DNA of 64,000 nt, taken from positions 248,001-312,000 of the forward strand of contig NZ_JAQQWU010000001.1 in the NCBI RefSeq assembly GCF_028610625.1, given 5' to 3'. Below the pieces are notes generated by a model. The model saw only the letters and a program-made list of their open reading frames with translations, was not told the DNA's origin and searched no databases. The stretch comes from Guptibacillus spartinae. Lineage in GTDB: Bacteria > Bacillota > Bacilli > Bacillales > Guptibacillaceae. A program made the position numbers and the translations under genes. The first letter of the stretch is position 1; each line of letters opens with the position of its first letter. This document shows, piece after piece, positions 63,058 to 64,000 of this stretch.

Positions 63058-63762
63058 ATGAATCGCTTCTGGGGACCTGTCATTAAGCCGATATTACTTT
63101 CAATGAGACTTAATAACATCATTGAGATAGGAGCATACAAAGGTGAAACGACTATTCAATTATTGAACTACTGCCAAAAAACAGGAGGGACCTTACGTAT
63201 TATTGATCCATTGCCTTTGTTTGATGAAGGTGCATTGAATAAATTATACAAAGGATACTATCAACTATACAAAAAAACGAGCTTAGAAGTTTTACCAATG
63301 TTGAAGGATTATGAGGTCGTTTTGATTGACGGGGATCATAACTGGTATACCGTTTATTACGAGCTCAAATTAATAGAAAAAGAGACTCTTGCCAGCGGTA
63401 AAACGTTTCCTTTAGTGATCTTGCATGATACGGAGTGGCCATACGGGAGAAGGGATATGTATTATAATCCTGACCAAATACCAATGGAATTTAGAAATCC
63501 CTATGCGAAGAGTGGCATAAGGCAAGGACAATCAGAGTTAATACAAAGTGCTGATGCCGTTAACGCTCAATTGAACAATGCCCGAACTGAAGGAGGAATC
63601 AGAAATGGTGTATTAACGGCAATTGAGGATTTTATGAAAGATTCTCAATTACCTTTAGAGCTATTTAGAATCCACTCTAATAATGGATTAGGGATATTGT
63701 GTCAAGTTGAAGAATATGAGAAAAAAGTGATTAATTATATAATGAATGATTCTAATCTTTAA
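63058..63762 (+). CDS. Class I SAM-dependent methyltransferase-like protein
   Basis: 234 aa. It has NIIEIGAYKGETTIQLLNYC as motif I (SAM-binding), IIDPLP, and VVLIDGDHNWYTVYYEL, the pattern of Methyltransf_24 proteins that are often found in polysaccharide clusters. The rest is specific to this protein (HDTEWPYGRRDMYYNPDQIP). It may methylate a sugar of the surface glycan. Two ATG codons (63055, 63058) follow GAGGTG; the second has 7-base spacing. It is likely cotranscribed with the sps-like genes 43 bases upstream. Confidence 0.78.
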   Translation: MNRFWGPVIKPILLSMRLNNIIEIGAYKGETTIQLLNYCQKTGGTLRIIDPLPLFDEGALNKLYKGYYQLYKKTSLEVLPMLKDYEVVLIDGDHNWYTVYYELKLIEKETLASGKTFPLVILHDTEWPYGRRDMYYNPDQIPMEFRNPYAKSGIRQGQSELIQSADAVNAQLNNARTEGGIRNGVLTAIEDFMKDSQLPLELFRIHSNNGLGILCQVEEYEKKVINYIMNDSNL

Positions 63763-63823
63763 ATTGAATTTACGGATAAAACGATGTTCAAAACTCAGTC
63801 CAATATAGAAAGAGGGTGTGGCC

Positions 63824-64000
63824 ATGCCGGGTAAGTATGATCAGTCGGCATTTGATGAGAATTATTATAAAAAGAGCTTAGGACATCTACCCTATGATAG
63901 AGAAGTACAGGGGGGAAGATGGCTTCACTTCTTTTCTAAAATTGCAGACCAAATTTTATTAAATCATAACACGAACAGGGTGCTAGAAGTTGGATGTGCA
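63824..64000 (+). CDS. Methyltransferase-like protein, N-terminal part (cut by window end)
   Basis: The first 59 codons are seen, with AGAGGGTG before the ATG. The segment FDENYYKKSLGHLPYDREVQ...WLHFFSKIADQI followed by NRVLEVGCA is the start of a class I methyltransferase with motif I (VLEVGC). The rest is outside the window. It shows that the glycan island continues beyond 64 kb. Confidence 0.7.
   Translation, partial: MPGKYDQSAFDENYYKKSLGHLPYDREVQGGRWLHFFSKIADQILLNHNTNRVLEVGCA

Overview
The window looks like chromosomal DNA of a low-GC, endospore-forming member of the Bacillaceae. From about 3 kb to 41 kb it follows the gene order known from Bacillus subtilis: comZ, fabH-fabF, yjbA, trpS, oppABCDF, yjbC, spx, a TerC gene (yjbE-like), mecA, coiA, pepF, yjbH-yjbI, yjbK, yjbL, relQ (yjbM), nadK, yjbO, prpE, yjbQ and fabI. 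The protein sequences support these names directly. The genus cannot be fixed from the sequence alone.

Layout. 1-3.4 kb: a cut gene of unknown function, an FAD-dependent oxidoreductase, an SDR-like protein, a DinB-like protein and comZ. 3.4-6.1 kb: a YppG-like Pro/Tyr/Gln-rich coat-type protein divergent from fabH-fabF; the fab promoter carries a FapR operator. 6.2-6.7 kb: four tandem ~120 bp imperfect palindromes with compensatory base changes. 6.8-9.3 kb: yjbA, trpS behind a tryptophan T-box, and a small membrane protein. 9.7-15.6 kb: an oligopeptide ABC importer. 15.6-24.3 kb: small and hypothetical genes, a predicted secreted glycoside-hydrolase-like protein, yjbC, an RND efflux pump with its membrane-fusion lipoprotein, then spx. 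24.3-36.4 kb: proteolysis and competence genes (mecA, coiA, pepF, yjbH), nucleotide signalling (relQ, prpE), NAD kinase, a pseudouridine synthase and a RodA/FtsW-type polymerase. 36.7-41.1 kb: mgtE, yjbQ, a small zinc-ribbon protein and fabI, the last with a second FapR site.

41.8-64 kb: a contiguous spore-surface and glycan island. It holds CotS/CotI-family proteins, two CotSA-family glycosyltransferases, a YtcA-YtcB-YtcC-like operon (UDP-glucose dehydrogenase, epimerase, glycosyltransferase) and two very acidic proteins. It also holds two small beta-rich proteins, a CgeB-like glycosyltransferase and several other glycosyltransferases. Nucleotide-sugar genes include a three-enzyme set predicted to make an N-acetylated 2,6-dideoxy-L-hexosamine donor, a GalU-like pyrophosphorylase and a complete dTDP-L-rhamnose set (SpsI/J/K/L-like). 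Two methyltransferase-like genes follow, the last cut by the window end. Sigma-K-like promoter motifs recur in front of several of these genes. In B. subtilis the equivalent genes lie at separate places, and the site after fabI carries other coat genes (cotO and the cotVWXYZ group). Here they appear gathered at that same site.

No rRNA, tRNA, transposase, integrase or CRISPR array was recognised. B. subtilis comparisons are from memory of that genome, not from a search.
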